A DNA stretch of 64,000 nucleotides from Streptomyces spororaveus (GCF_016755875.1 NZ_BNED01000005.1:3823001-3887000), one strand, 5' to 3'; shown: positions 45,520 to 55,135, counted from the first letter of the stretch. The notes: generated by a model not told the origin, from the sequence alone. Made by a program: numbers and translations.

Positions 45520-46308
45520 ATGAGTCCGGAGAATTGGACCCCTTCCCGTCTGGGCCCGCTGCCCCGCCACGGCAAGTGGCGGGTCGGCAGTGCTGCGGCA
45601 TCACTGGCCGTCGTGATGCTCGGCTACGCCAGTCCCGCACTGGCGGTCGCCGACGGGCCTCAGCCGTCCGGTACGGCGCCGGCGGTCGCGGCGGGCGGGG
45701 ACAGCTGCAAGGAGGGCAAGGGCCGGCACGACGACGAAGAAGACCCCGACGTCCAGGGCTTCGGGGCGGGGGGCCACGACAAGTGCAAGGGGGCGACCGG
45801 AGCCACCGGGCCGACGGGGCCGACGGGCCCCACGGGTGCCACCGGGGCGACGGGCGCCACCGGAGCCACCGGCCCGTGCGTGGACATTTCCACGTCGTGG
45901 GACGAGCGGGAAGTCAAGTACAAGGCCGTCCTCGCCCCGGACGGCATCGCCTGGGCGGGCGTGTACGACTTCAACGCGGCCAACCCGACCGTACCCGCCT
46001 ACACCTGGTACGACCTGACCACCGGCTCGACGGATTATCCGGCCGACCCCTGCGGCATCACGATCGCCGAAACCGCGAACAGGGTGATCGTCGAGGTCCT
46101 CACCACGGCCGGACAGGTCTGGGAGACCGAGTGCCCCGTCGTCCGCGGTGAGCCGGACCTGCTGGACTGCCCCGACCCCGTCGTGTGGACCCCCGCGAAC
46201 CCGCAGCCCGGGTCGCTCATGCGCAACCACGGCAGCCCGATGCTGAAGCCCGGCGTCGGCGCGGCGCCCGTCGACAAGGGCCTCTCGAAGAGCTCCGCAC
46301 GGCCCTGA
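45520..46308 (+). CDS. Secreted protein with short collagen-like repeat
   Basis: 262 residues; GAGGAG lies 7 bases before the ATG. A signal peptide (SAAASLAVVMLGYASPALAV) is followed by a charged stretch with two Cys. About ten Gly-X-Thr/Pro triplets at residues 91-120 (GATGATGPTGPTGPTGATG and on) form a collagen-like rod. The C-terminal 140 residues are beta-rich with several Cys. Bacterial collagen-like segments usually trimerise. No anchor is seen, so the protein is probably released. Confidence 0.8.
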   Translation: MSPENWTPSRLGPLPRHGKWRVGSAAASLAVVMLGYASPALAVADGPQPSGTAPAVAAGGDSCKEGKGRHDDEEDPDVQGFGAGGHDKCKGATGATGPTGPTGPTGATGATGATGATGPCVDISTSWDEREVKYKAVLAPDGIAWAGVYDFNAANPTVPAYTWYDLTTGSTDYPADPCGITIAETANRVIVEVLTTAGQVWETECPVVRGEPDLLDCPDPVVWTPANPQPGSLMRNHGSPMLKPGVGAAPVDKGLSKSSARP

Positions 46309-46323
46309 CCCTGCCGGAACCCC

Positions 46324-46358
46324 ACGTGCCGTGCCCGGATCCTCCGGGCACGGCACGT
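46324..46358. terminator. Bidirectional terminator between collagen-like and rtcB genes
   Basis: ACGTGCCGTGCCCGGA pairs perfectly with TCCGGGCACGGCACGT over a 3-base loop. The two flanking genes converge on it. Confidence 0.85.
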
Positions 46359-46371
46359 CCGCGCGCGGGCC

Positions 46372-47565
46372 TCAGCCCTTGACGCAGATGACCTGCTTGA
46401 GCTTGGCCACGACCCGCACCAGGTCGGTCTGCTGGTCGATGACCTGCTCGATGGACTTGTACGCGCCCGGGATCTCGTCCACGACGCCCGAGTCCTTGCG
46501 GCACTCGACGCCCTTGGTCTGCTCCGCCAGGTCGCGCGCCGAGAACCTCTTCTTCGCCGCCGTCCGGCTCATCCTGCGGCCCGCTCCGTGCGAGGCCGAG
46601 TTGAAGGACTTCTCGTTGCCGAGCCCCTTCACGATGTAGGAGCCCGTGCCCATGGAGCCCGGGATGATCCCGTAGTCACCGCTCCCGGCGCGGATCGCGC
46701 CCTTGCGGGTGACCAGCAGGTCCATACCGTCGTACCGCTCCTCCGCCACGTAGTTGTGGTGGCAGCTGATCTCGCGGTCGAAGGAGACCTTCGCCTTGCG
46801 GAACTCCTTGCGGACGACCTCCTTGAACAGGCTCATCATGGCCGCGCGGTTGTACTTCGCGTACTCCTGCGCCCAGAAGAGGTCGTTGCGGTACGCCGCC
46901 ATCTCGGGCGTGGCCGCGAGGAAGACCGCGAGGTCCCGGTCGACCAGGTTCTGGTTGTGGTCGAGCCCCCGGGCCACCCCGATGTGGTGCGCGGCGAGCT
47001 CGTTGCCGATGCCGCGGGAGCCGGAATGCAGCATCAGCCAGACCGAACCCGACTCGTCGAGACAGAACTCGATGAAGTGGTTGCCGCTTCCCAGCGTCCC
47101 GATCTGCTTCATGGCGCGCTCGTGCCGGAATTTGACGGCGTCGGCGAGGTAGTCGAAGCGGTCCCAGAGGCCCTCGTACCCCTCGACCGAGAAGCCGTAC
47201 AACCGCGACGGGTCCACCGCCTCGCGATGCATCCCCGTCCCCACCGGGATCGCCCGCTCGATCTTCGACCGCAGGCCGGACAGGTCCCCCGGCAGGTCGT
47301 TCGCCGTCAGCGACGTCTTCACCGCCGACATTCCGCAGCCGATGTCGACGCCCACCGCCGCCGGGCAGACCGCGTCCTTCATGGCGATCACCGAGCCGAC
47401 GGTGGCCCCCTTGCCGTAGTGGACGTCCGGCATGACGGCCAGGCCCTTGATCCAGGGGAGGGTGGCGACGTTGTGCAGCTGCTGCATCGCGCTGTCCTCG
47501 ACCGACGCCGGGTCGGTCCACATCCGGATCGGGATCTTCGCCCCGGGTACCTCTACATACGACAT
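46372..47565 (-). CDS. rtcB: RtcB RNA-splicing ligase
   Basis: 397 residues. It joins RNA ends carrying 2',3'-cyclic phosphate or 3'-phosphate to 5'-OH ends using GTP and Mn. Visible metal and nucleotide motifs are GVDIGCGMSAVKTSLT near 95, GTLGSGNHFIEF near 165, LHSGSRGIGNELAAHHIG near 190, and the guanylylated His in SFNSASHGAGRRMSRTAAKK. No archease or rtcA gene is nearby. The upstream 100 bases are markedly AT-richer than the surroundings. Confidence 0.95.
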   Translation of the reverse strand: MSYVEVPGAKIPIRMWTDPASVEDSAMQQLHNVATLPWIKGLAVMPDVHYGKGATVGSVIAMKDAVCPAAVGVDIGCGMSAVKTSLTANDLPGDLSGLRSKIERAIPVGTGMHREAVDPSRLYGFSVEGYEGLWDRFDYLADAVKFRHERAMKQIGTLGSGNHFIEFCLDESGSVWLMLHSGSRGIGNELAAHHIGVARGLDHNQNLVDRDLAVFLAATPEMAAYRNDLFWAQEYAKYNRAAMMSLFKEVVRKEFRKAKVSFDREISCHHNYVAEERYDGMDLLVTRKGAIRAGSGDYGIIPGSMGTGSYIVKGLGNEKSFNSASHGAGRRMSRTAAKKRFSARDLAEQTKGVECRKDSGVVDEIPGAYKSIEQVIDQQTDLVRVVAKLKQVICVKG

Positions 47566-47756
47566 AAGGAATCAATCCCCCGAAAACCACGGAAAAGTCA
47601 GAATACGCAAAAGCCTCGCTCTTGATCCCAAATACGACAGGGGACCGGCGCCAGCACCAACGTGTGCGATAGACATTGTGTCCAGCCGCGCCCAAGTCGC
47701 GGCAACGCATTTTCCTGACCGTCGGGGGGCCCGCCGGTCGAAGGGAGCCAGTGGAC

Positions 47757-48617
47757 GTGCAGCGCAAGGCGGTACGGCGGCGAGTCCTGCCAGGCATCGC
47801 GATGCTCACCGCGCTCGCGGCCGGCGCGGCCGGTCTGACCGGGTGCACCAGCGGGAGCGGTGGCGGAAGCACCAGCGACTCGAAGGCCGGCGGCAGCGCC
47901 GCCGCGCCCGCCCAACCGGGGAAGTACCGCAGCCTGCCCTCGCCCTGCAAGGCCGGCGCCGACAGCAAGAAGCTCAAGGGCATGCTCCCGGCCGGGGACA
48001 GCCTCACGCCGGAGCAGCGCGACCAGATGTACGCCGGCGTCGCGGACGCCTCGTACGACGGCGACCGGCACGTCGGCTGCCGCTGGACCGGGCAGAGCCC
48101 CGAGGAGACGCGGCTGCTGTCGGTCGGCTTCGAGCGCGTGGTCTCCTACGACCGGACGGCCAGCAGCGACGACGACAAGGCCAAGCAGGTCTACGTACGC
48201 CGGCTCACCGACGCGAAGCTGCCCTTCCCCGGCCCGACCGCGAGCCCCACCCCTGCGGCTCCCGCCCCCGGCGCCCCCGGCCCGGCGGCGCCCACCCCGG
48301 CGGCCCCGGCCCAGACCGCACCCGCACCCGGGGCGCCGGTCTCCCCGTCCGCGAGCCCCTCGGCGCCCGTCGAGCTCGGGTCCCGCGTCCTGGAGGGCCT
48401 CGGCGGCGAAGCCTTCCTGGAGGACAAGCTCAGCCCCGCCGGGGCCAGCGCCGCGCAGTCCCGCACCGTGCGCATTGTGTTCCGTACCTCGAACGTCATC
48501 GTCACCATCGAGTACAGCGTGCAGCCCGCACTGCCCGGCACGGTCCCGCCGAGCACCGAAACCCAGGAAAGCGCACGGCAGTTGGCGGATGCCCTGGCCG
48601 AGCGTTTCAGCGAGTGA
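47757..48617 (+). CDS. DUF3558-type lipoprotein
   Basis: About 286 residues; GTG at 47757 has GGGAG 9 bases before it and a GTG at 47751 is the alternative. A basic start and hydrophobic stretch end in the lipobox LTGC near residue 26. The folded part begins PSPCKAGADSKKLKGMLPAG and includes DGDRHVGCRWTGQ, the two-Cys pattern of DUF3558. A Pro/Ala-rich insert separates it from a second folded part (IVFRTSNVIVTIEYSVQ). Paralogous to the next gene. Divergent from rtcB. Function unknown. Confidence 0.8.
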   Translation: MQRKAVRRRVLPGIAMLTALAAGAAGLTGCTSGSGGGSTSDSKAGGSAAAPAQPGKYRSLPSPCKAGADSKKLKGMLPAGDSLTPEQRDQMYAGVADASYDGDRHVGCRWTGQSPEETRLLSVGFERVVSYDRTASSDDDKAKQVYVRRLTDAKLPFPGPTASPTPAAPAPGAPGPAAPTPAAPAQTAPAPGAPVSPSASPSAPVELGSRVLEGLGGEAFLEDKLSPAGASAAQSRTVRIVFRTSNVIVTIEYSVQPALPGTVPPSTETQESARQLADALAERFSE

Positions 48618-48732
48618 GCGGTGCGCGCCGCGGCCTCGCGTGACGGCGCGCACAGCAGGCGGGTACCCGATCGGGCTACCGTTGCCCGGGTCCCGTGTCC
48701 GAAGAACAACCGACAAACGTACTGAAGGAACC

Positions 48733-49494
48733 ATGCACCGATCAGCCTCGCGCCTCACCCGCGTTCTCGCCTGCGCAGCCGTCCCGGTGATCCTCACCGT
48801 CGCCGGGTGTTCGTCCGACTCGGGTAAGGACACGGGCTCGAAGGGCGAGAAGACGTCCGGTTCGTCCTCGTCCGCCAAGCCCAACCCGAAGTCCTCCAAG
48901 ACGCTGGAGAAGGCGACCTTCGCCGCGCTGCCGGACCCCTGCAAGGCGCTCCAGGCACCGACGATAGAAACGCTCGTCCCGGAGGTGAAGGACAAGAACG
49001 GGCAGGCGCCCAAGTCGAACGACGTGGCCACCCGTACCAGCTGCGCCTGGAACGGCCTGGACGCGGACGGCCTGAAGGGCTCGCAGTTCCGCTGGCTCTC
49101 GCTCTCCTTCTTCCGCTACGACTCCGACGCCGCCCTCGGCAGCGCCAACAAGCGTGCGGAGGAGCAGTACAACAAGGAGATCGAGACGGCGAAGTCCGAG
49201 GAGGGCGCGCAGGCCCCGAAGGCGGAGGCGGTGGCCGGGATCGGCGACCAGGCGACGTCGGTGATCTACACGGTGAAGAAGGACGTGGACTCGTTCAACA
49301 CCTCGATCGTGGCGCGCGCGCAGAACGTGGTCGTCCGGCTCGACTACAACGGCGCCGCGTACGAGGGGGCCGGCGCGCCGGACCACGCGAAGCTGCTGCA
49401 GGACGCGATCACGGCGGCCAAGGAGGCTGTGACCTCGGTGGACGCGGCCAACAAGGCGCCGGCGGAGCAGCCGCAGTCCCCGCAGCCCCAGTAG
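48733..49494 (+). CDS. DUF3558 lipoprotein
   Basis: 253 residues. The signal ends in the lipobox TVAGC near residue 26, followed by a Ser/Lys-rich linker. The DUF3558 core is typical: FAALPDPCKALQAPTIETLV, ATRTSCAWNGLDADG with the second Cys, and FNTSIVARAQNVVVRLDYNG near the end. TGAAGGAA lies just before the ATG. It lies 115 bases after its paralogue. The family is common in actinobacteria and its role is unknown. Confidence 0.88.
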   Translation: MHRSASRLTRVLACAAVPVILTVAGCSSDSGKDTGSKGEKTSGSSSSAKPNPKSSKTLEKATFAALPDPCKALQAPTIETLVPEVKDKNGQAPKSNDVATRTSCAWNGLDADGLKGSQFRWLSLSFFRYDSDAALGSANKRAEEQYNKEIETAKSEEGAQAPKAEAVAGIGDQATSVIYTVKKDVDSFNTSIVARAQNVVVRLDYNGAAYEGAGAPDHAKLLQDAITAAKEAVTSVDAANKAPAEQPQSPQPQ

Positions 49495-49646
49495 GGACGG
49501 GTGCGGGGCGGGGCCTCCTGGGGCACTGACATCCAGTCACCCGTACGCTGTGCCTGCCGCAGCTCGGTAAAGGCGCGGTAAGTGCCCAGTACTCAGCACC
49601 AGCACTCTGCGCTCGGTATGTGCTCGACAAGGGGAGGGGATCGCGG

Positions 49647-50993
49647 GTGGCCGCGATGCAACTGACTCGTACGCACCGGATACTCATAGGTGTGGTGGTC
49701 GCGGGTGCCGTGGTCATCGCGGGGATCGGGTTCGCGGGCTCGTACTCCGCGGTGCGTGCCCTCGCCCTGCAGAAGGGGTTCGGCAGCTTCTCGCTGGTGT
49801 TCCCGATAGGTATCGACGCGGGCATCTGTGTGCTGCTCGCGCTGGACCTGCTGCTGACCTGGCTCCGGATCCCCTTCCCTCTGCTGCGCCAGACGGCGTG
49901 GCTGCTGACGGCCGCGACGATCGCCTTCAACGGTGCAGCCTCCTGGCCGGATCCGCTCGGTGTCGGGATGCATGCCGTGATCCCGATGCTGTTCGTGGTG
50001 ACGGTGGAGGCCGCCCGGCACGCCGTGGGCCGGATCGCGGACATCACCGCGGACCGGCACATGGAGGGTGTGCGCATCACGCGCTGGCTGCTCTCGCCGG
50101 TGCCGACCTTCAAGCTGTGGCGCCGGATGAAGCTGTGGGAGCTGCGCTCCTACGAGCAGGCGGTCGGCATGGAGCAGGACCGGCTGATCTACCAGGCCCG
50201 GCTGCAGGCGCGGTACGGGCGTGCGTGGCGGCGCAAGGCCCCGGTGGAGGCGCTGATGCCGCTGAAGCTGGCGAAGATCGGTGTGCCGCTCGCGGAGACG
50301 ACCGCGGAGGCGCTGGCGGCGACGGGCATCGAGCCGGCGGTCCTGCCTCCGGTGGAGCAGCGGGCCCAGCAGCAGGTGGAGCAGCAGGTCCAGCAGGCTC
50401 CGGCGCTGGCGGCCGCGCCCGGCTTCGCGCAGCAGGCCGCGCAGGACCAGGGCCAGCAGGCACAGGCCCAGGCGCAGGCCCCGGGCCAGCAGCCGCAGCC
50501 GCAGAACCCGGCCGCCGCCCCCGGCGCCGTCCAGCACGCCCCGCCGGCGTTCGCGGTGGACCCGACGGCGATGCCCGCGGCCCACAACAGCGCGTGGTTC
50601 GCCGCGCCGCTGGCGCCGCAGGCGGCGTACGAGGGCGGCTACAACCCGCAGTACGTGGAGGGCCTGGAGCCGACCCCGGTCCTGCCGCCGATGGGCCCGG
50701 ACGAGGAGCAGCCGGCGCAGCAGGAGCTCCCGATCCCGGCTCCGCGTCAGGAGGAGGCCCCGGTGCAGGGTCCCGAGACCCCGGACGAGGCCGAGTTCGC
50801 CGAGGCGGCGTACAAGGTGTTCTGCGCGCTGGTCGACGAGAAGCAGGACTACCCGTCGGCGGAGGCCCTCGACATACACCTGTCGGACGGCTACGGCGTG
50901 ACCCACCCGCGCAGCGGTTCGCTGCTGCGCCGGATGATCCCGGCGTTCAAGCAGCGCCACCACAAGGACCGTGAGGCCGAGCACATCGCCTGA
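49647..50993 (+). CDS. DUF2637 membrane protein
   Basis: 448 residues from the GTG at 49647, with AGGGGA 6 bases upstream. The N-terminal 130 residues hold four membrane helices of DUF2637 (RILIGVVVAGAVVIAGIGFA; FSLVFPIGIDAGICVLLALD). A cytoplasmic helical part follows, then a 200-residue Gln/Ala/Pro-rich linker, and a small C-terminal domain (EFAEAAYKVFCALVDEKQDY; HPRSGSLLRRMIPAFKQRHH) that resembles a winged helix. DUF2637 proteins occur in conjugative elements and chromosomes of Streptomyces; no mobile-element genes are nearby here. Confidence 0.88.
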   Translation: MAAMQLTRTHRILIGVVVAGAVVIAGIGFAGSYSAVRALALQKGFGSFSLVFPIGIDAGICVLLALDLLLTWLRIPFPLLRQTAWLLTAATIAFNGAASWPDPLGVGMHAVIPMLFVVTVEAARHAVGRIADITADRHMEGVRITRWLLSPVPTFKLWRRMKLWELRSYEQAVGMEQDRLIYQARLQARYGRAWRRKAPVEALMPLKLAKIGVPLAETTAEALAATGIEPAVLPPVEQRAQQQVEQQVQQAPALAAAPGFAQQAAQDQGQQAQAQAQAPGQQPQPQNPAAAPGAVQHAPPAFAVDPTAMPAAHNSAWFAAPLAPQAAYEGGYNPQYVEGLEPTPVLPPMGPDEEQPAQQELPIPAPRQEEAPVQGPETPDEAEFAEAAYKVFCALVDEKQDYPSAEALDIHLSDGYGVTHPRSGSLLRRMIPAFKQRHHKDREAEHIA

Positions 50994-51012
50994 CGGCCGC
51001 GGACGGACAGCG

Positions 51013-51048
51013 GGAAGGGCCCGCACCCCGAGGGGTGCGGGCCCTTCC
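51013..51048. terminator. Strong bidirectional terminator between DUF2637 and lysS genes
   Basis: GGAAGGGCCCGCACCCC and GGGGTGCGGGCCCTTCC form a perfect 17-bp stem. It lies 20 bases after one converging gene and 18 bases from the other. Confidence 0.88.
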
Positions 51049-51065
51049 GCGTGGTTCCCGCGGGC

Positions 51066-52793
51066 TCAGACGGCGAGCAGCTTGCGCACGCGGTCGGCGC
51101 CCACGGCCAGGAGCAGCGTGGGCAGTCGCGGCCCGGTCTCCCGGGTCACGAGCAGCCGGTAGAGCAGCGCGAAGAAGGTGCGCTGGGCGACCTTGAGTTC
51201 GGGCGTCGGCTTGGCGTCGGGCTCAAGCCCGGCCATGACCTTCGGGACGCCGTAGACGAGGGTGGTCAGTCCGTCCAGGGACCAGTGCGAGTCGAGCCCG
51301 TCGAGCAGCAGTCGCAGCGACTCGCGGCCCTCGTCGTCCAGGGACGACAGGAGCTCGGTGTCGGCCTCCTCGCGGACGAGGGTGCGCTGGTCGGCCGGGA
51401 CCTGGGTGGTGATCCAGTTCTCGGCACGGTCCAGGCGCGGCCGTACCTCGTCGAGGGAGGTGAGCGGCTGCGTCGGGTCGAGGTCGGTCAGGATGCGCAG
51501 GGTCTGCTCGTCGTGGCCGGCGGTGATGTCGGCGACGGAAGCGAGGGTCCGGTACGGGAGCGGGCGCGGGGTGCGCGGCAGCTCGGCGGCGGCGGTGCGC
51601 ACCGCGCGGGTGTGCGCGGCGGCGTCGGCGGGCAGCACCGAGCCGTCGGCGACCTTGGCCTCCAGCTTGTCCCACTCGTCGTAGAGCCGCTGGATCTCCT
51701 GGTCGAAGGCGATCTTGAAGGACTGGTTGGGGCGGCGGCGGGCGTAGAGCCAGCGCAGCAGCTGCGGCTCCATGATCTTCAGCGCGTCGGCCGGGGTCGG
51801 GACCCCGCCCTTGCTGGAGGACATCTTCGCCATGCCGCTGATGCCGACGAACGCGTACATCGGTCCGATCGGCTGCTCGCCGCCGAAGATGTGCACGATC
51901 TGGCCGCCGACCTGGAAGGACGAGCCGGGCGAGGAGTGGTCGACGCCGGAGGGCTCGAAGATCACGCCCTCGAAGGCCCAGCGCATGGGCCAGTCGACCT
52001 TCCAGACGAGCTTGCCGCGGTTGAACTCGCTGAGCTTGACCGTCTCGGTGAACTCGTCCTCGGTGCAGACGTAGGTCATCTCGGTGGTCTCGTCGTCGTA
52101 CGAGGTGACCTTGGTGAAGTCCTTGCCGCACTGCCCGCAGTACGGCTTGTACGGGAAGTACCCGCCCTCGCCGCTGCTGCCGTCGTCCTCGGCGGCCGCG
52201 CCGGAGCCCTCGGCGGCTTCCAGCTCGGCCTCGTCGACCTGCTTCTGCTGGGGCTTCTTGCCGCCCGGCTTCTGCTTGGTGCGGTACTGGTCGAGGACGG
52301 CGTCGATGTCGCCGCGGTGCTTCATCGCGAACAGCACCTGCTCGCGGTAGACGCCGCTCGTGTACTGCTCGGTCTGGCTGATGGGGTCGTAGTCCACGCC
52401 CATCTCGGCCATGGCCTCGACGAAGACGGCCTTGAAGTGCTCGGCCCAGTTCGGGTACGCGGATCCGGCCGGGGCGGGCACTGAGGTCAGCGGCTTGCCG
52501 ATGTGCTGGGCCCACGACTCGTCGATGCCGGGCACGCCGGCGGGCACCTTGCGGTACCGGTCGTAGTCGTCCCAGGAGATGAGGTGGCGGACCTCGATGC
52601 CCCGGCGGCGGATCTCGTCCGCGACCAGGTGCGGGGTCATGACCTCACGGAGGTTGCCCAGGTGGATGGGGCCGGAGGGGGAGAGTCCGGACGCGACGAC
52701 GACAGGTTTGCCGGGTGCTCGGCGCTCCGCCTCGGCGATGACCTCGTCCGCGAAACGGGAGACCCAGTCGGTCTCGGTGCTGCTCTGAGCCAC
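51066..52793 (-). CDS. lysS: Lysyl-tRNA synthetase, class I
   Basis: 575 residues. Class I type: the HIGH-like motif is LSPSGPIHLGNLREVMTPHL near residue 40 and the KMSKS motif is GMAKMSSSKGG near 345. A zinc site with CGQC and a later Cys lies near 225. Class II motifs are absent. It charges tRNA-Lys. The GTG start has AAGGA 6 bases before it. Streptomyces usually also has a class II enzyme elsewhere, so this may be the second LysRS. Divergent from argS with a small broken gene between them. Confidence 0.95.
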   Translation of the reverse strand: MAQSSTETDWVSRFADEVIAEAERRAPGKPVVVASGLSPSGPIHLGNLREVMTPHLVADEIRRRGIEVRHLISWDDYDRYRKVPAGVPGIDESWAQHIGKPLTSVPAPAGSAYPNWAEHFKAVFVEAMAEMGVDYDPISQTEQYTSGVYREQVLFAMKHRGDIDAVLDQYRTKQKPGGKKPQQKQVDEAELEAAEGSGAAAEDDGSSGEGGYFPYKPYCGQCGKDFTKVTSYDDETTEMTYVCTEDEFTETVKLSEFNRGKLVWKVDWPMRWAFEGVIFEPSGVDHSSPGSSFQVGGQIVHIFGGEQPIGPMYAFVGISGMAKMSSSKGGVPTPADALKIMEPQLLRWLYARRRPNQSFKIAFDQEIQRLYDEWDKLEAKVADGSVLPADAAAHTRAVRTAAAELPRTPRPLPYRTLASVADITAGHDEQTLRILTDLDPTQPLTSLDEVRPRLDRAENWITTQVPADQRTLVREEADTELLSSLDDEGRESLRLLLDGLDSHWSLDGLTTLVYGVPKVMAGLEPDAKPTPELKVAQRTFFALLYRLLVTRETGPRLPTLLLAVGADRVRKLLAV

Positions 52794-52884
52794 GACACGT
52801 CCTTCTATCTCGAATGCTGGCTTCAGCCATTCTCCCAGACGGAAAGGGCCGCTCCGAGGTTGCTTGCCGACCGCGCCGAGCCCG

Positions 52885-53105
52885 TCAGCCGTCGCCGACC
52901 GGGATCCGCCCGAGTCGCCGCACCGCGGCGAGGATCTGCTGCTGCCCGGCGTCCAGCGCCATGGGCATCAGCACGAGCGGGCTGCCGTGACGGAGGAGAC
53001 TCCCAGCAGCACGCTGAACACCAGCCCGCCGGACCCGGCGGCACGCAGCTCCAGCGGTCCGACCTCGGGGAGAGCGTCTGCGCCGCGCAGGGTGATGCGG
53101 TCCAT
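52885..53105 (-). pseudogene. Small hypothetical gene interrupted by a frameshift
   Basis: From the ATG at 53105 the frame reads MDRITLRGADALPEVGPLEL and AAGSGGLVFSVLLGVSSVT, then stops at 52968. The neighbouring frame continues at once with SPLVLMPMALDAGQQQILAA and VRRLGRIPVGDG to a stop at 52885. Together they give one coherent protein of about 73 residues if one base is gained or lost near 52980-53000. Either a true mutation or a sequencing error. The intact product is unrecognised. Confidence 0.55.
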
Positions 53106-53223
53106 CCCGGCACAGTAGCGGCGGGGAAATCCCGAAATCCGGCCGGTCCCTCCGTGGGATACTCGGGGCTTGTCGGAACAACCAAGTGCACCCACCGGCA
53201 CAACCTCACAGGAACGGCAGCTC

Positions 53224-54984
53224 ATGGCCTCGGTCCCTTCCCTCGCTTCTTCCGTCAATCAGCGCGTCGCGGACGCCCTTGCCTCCGCCCTGCCGGAGGC
53301 CGGTGGCGCGGACCCGCTGCTGCGACGAAGCGACCGGGCCGACTTCCAGGCCAACGGCATCCTGGCGCTCGCGAAGAAGGCGAAGGCCAACCCGCGCGAG
53401 CTGGCGGCGACCGTGGTCGAGGGCATCCCGACGGGTGACCTGATCCAGGAGATCGAGGTCTCGGGCCCCGGCTTCCTCAACATCACCATCACCGACCGGG
53501 CGATCATCGAGACGCTGGCCGCGCGGGCCGGCGACGACCGTCTGGGCGTGCCGCTCGCGGCGAACCCGGGCACCACGGTGATCGACTACGCGCAGCCGAA
53601 CGTGGCCAAGGAGATGCACGTCGGGCACCTGCGCTCGGCCGTGATCGGCGCGGCGATGGTGGAGATCCTGGAGTTCACGGGCGAGAAGGTGGTCCGTCGC
53701 CACCACATCGGCGACTGGGGCACCCAGTTCGGCATGCTCATCCAGTACCTGCTGGAGCACCCGCACGAGCTGGACCACAAGTCGGACGAGGAGGTCTCCG
53801 GCGAGGAGGCCATGTCCAACCTGAACCGGCTGTACAAGGCCTCGCGCGCGCTCTTCGACTCGGACGAGGAGTTCAAGACGCGGGCCCGGGCCCGGGTGGT
53901 GGACCTCCAGGCGGGCGACCCGGAGACCCTCTCCCTGTGGCAGCGGTTCGTCGACGAGTCGAAGATCTACTTCTACTCCGTCTTCAACAAGCTGGACATG
54001 GACATCCAGGACCCCGACGTGGTCGGCGAGTCCGGCTACAACGACATGCTGGTGGAGACCTGCAAGCTGCTGGAGGAGTCGGGCGTCGCCGTCCGCTCCA
54101 ACGGCGCGCTGTGCGTGTTCTTCGACGACGTCAAGGGCCCGGACGGCAACCCGACCCCGCTGATCGTGCAGAAGTCGGACGGCGGCTTCGGCTACGCGGC
54201 GACCGACCTGTCGGCGATCCGCGACCGGGTGGGCAACCTGAACGCCTCGACGCTGCTCTACGTCGTGGACGCCCGCCAGTCCCTGCACTTCAAGATGGTC
54301 TTCGAGACGGCCCGGCGGGCCGGCTGGCTGAACGACGAGGTCAAGGCCGTCCAGCTGGCGTTCGGCACGGTGCTCGGCAAGGACGGCAAGCCGTTCAAGA
54401 CCCGTGAGGGCGAGACGGTCCGGCTGGTGGACCTGCTGGACGAGGCGGTGGACCGGGCCGCGTCGGTCGTGCGCGAAAAGGCGCAGGACCTCACCGAGTC
54501 GGAGATCGCCGAGCGCGCGGCACAGGTCGGCATCGGTGCGGTGAAGTACGCGGACCTGTCGACTTCGGCGGCCCGTGACTACAAGTTCGACCTGGACCAG
54601 ATGGTGTCGCTGACGGGTGACACCTCCGTGTACCTCCAGTACGCGTACGCCCGTATCCAGTCGATCCTGCGCAAGGCCGGGGACGCGCGGCCCGCCGCCC
54701 ACCCGGAGCTGGCCCTCACGCCGGCCGAGCGTGCGCTGGGCCTGCACCTGGACCACTTCGGCGAGCTGATCGCCGAGGCGGCCGCGGAGTACGCCCCGCA
54801 CAAGGTGGCGGCGTACCTCTACCAGCTGGCGTCGCTGTACACGACGTTCTACGCGGAGTGCCCGGTACTCAAGGCCGACACCCCTGAGCAGGTCGAGAAC
54901 CGCCTGTTCCTGTGCGACCTGACGGCCCGCACGCTGACGAAGGGCATGGCTCTCCTCGGTATCCGCACTCCCGAGAAGCTCTGA
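53224..54984 (+). CDS. argS: Arginyl-tRNA synthetase
   Basis: 586 residues from the ATG at 53224 ([20 protein letters not shown]), the usual actinobacterial start; the frame opens earlier but without a better site. The N-terminal Add1 domain covers about 1-110, the catalytic core carries [20 protein letters not shown] as the HIGH motif near 128, and the C-terminal DALR anticodon-binding domain includes [17 protein letters not shown]. It has no canonical KMSKS, common for ArgRS ([12 protein letters not shown] stands in its place). A terminator follows 33 bases later. Confidence 0.96.
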   Translation: MASVPSLASSVNQRVADALASALPEAGGADPLLRRSDRADFQANGILALAKKAKANPRELAATVVEGIPTGDLIQEIEVSGPGFLNITITDRAIIETLAARAGDDRLGVPLAANPGTTVIDYAQPNVAKEMHVGHLRSAVIGAAMVEILEFTGEKVVRRHHIGDWGTQFGMLIQYLLEHPHELDHKSDEEVSGEEAMSNLNRLYKASRALFDSDEEFKTRARARVVDLQAGDPETLSLWQRFVDESKIYFYSVFNKLDMDIQDPDVVGESGYNDMLVETCKLLEESGVAVRSNGALCVFFDDVKGPDGNPTPLIVQKSDGGFGYAATDLSAIRDRVGNLNASTLLYVVDARQSLHFKMVFETARRAGWLNDEVKAVQLAFGTVLGKDGKPFKTREGETVRLVDLLDEAVDRAASVVREKAQDLTESEIAERAAQVGIGAVKYADLSTSAARDYKFDLDQMVSLTGDTSVYLQYAYARIQSILRKAGDARPAAHPELALTPAERALGLHLDHFGELIAEAAAEYAPHKVAAYLYQLASLYTTFYAECPVLKADTPEQVENRLFLCDLTARTLTKGMALLGIRTPEKL

Positions 54985-55017
54985 CCTCGCTCGATCCGCA
55001 CAACCCGCGTCAAATGT

Positions 55018-55050
55018 GTACGGCCCCGGCAGCTGCTGCCGGGGTCGTAC
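55018..55050. terminator. Terminator after argS
   Basis: GTACGGCCCCGGCAG and CTGCCGGGGTCGTAC pair with one G-T position over a CTG loop. It ends the argS transcript. Confidence 0.8.
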
Positions 55051-55124
55051 GCATTTCGTGATCTCCCCGGCCCCTACGATCCACCCGACCCCACTAATCT
55101 GATCGTGTTCAAAACTTAGTGGGG
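55046..55124 (+). promoter_or_regulatory. Promoter region of first LAxTG protein, with inverted repeat
   Basis: CGTACGCATTTCG (55046-55058) and CACTAATCT (55092-55100) recur with nearly the same spacing before the paralogous gene at 56827. TAATCT could be a -10 element. In addition CCCCACTAA (55089-55097) pairs perfectly with TTAGTGGGG (55116-55124), 12 bases before the GTG start, and could be an operator or a leader hairpin next to the ribosome site. Confidence 0.5.
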
Positions 55125-55135
55125 GGAACACACAC

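Noticed and set aside
51001..51060. Possible small RNA from the long hairpin
   Set aside because: A perfect 17-bp stem between two converging genes is explained by a bidirectional terminator; no promoter was seen for a separate RNA.
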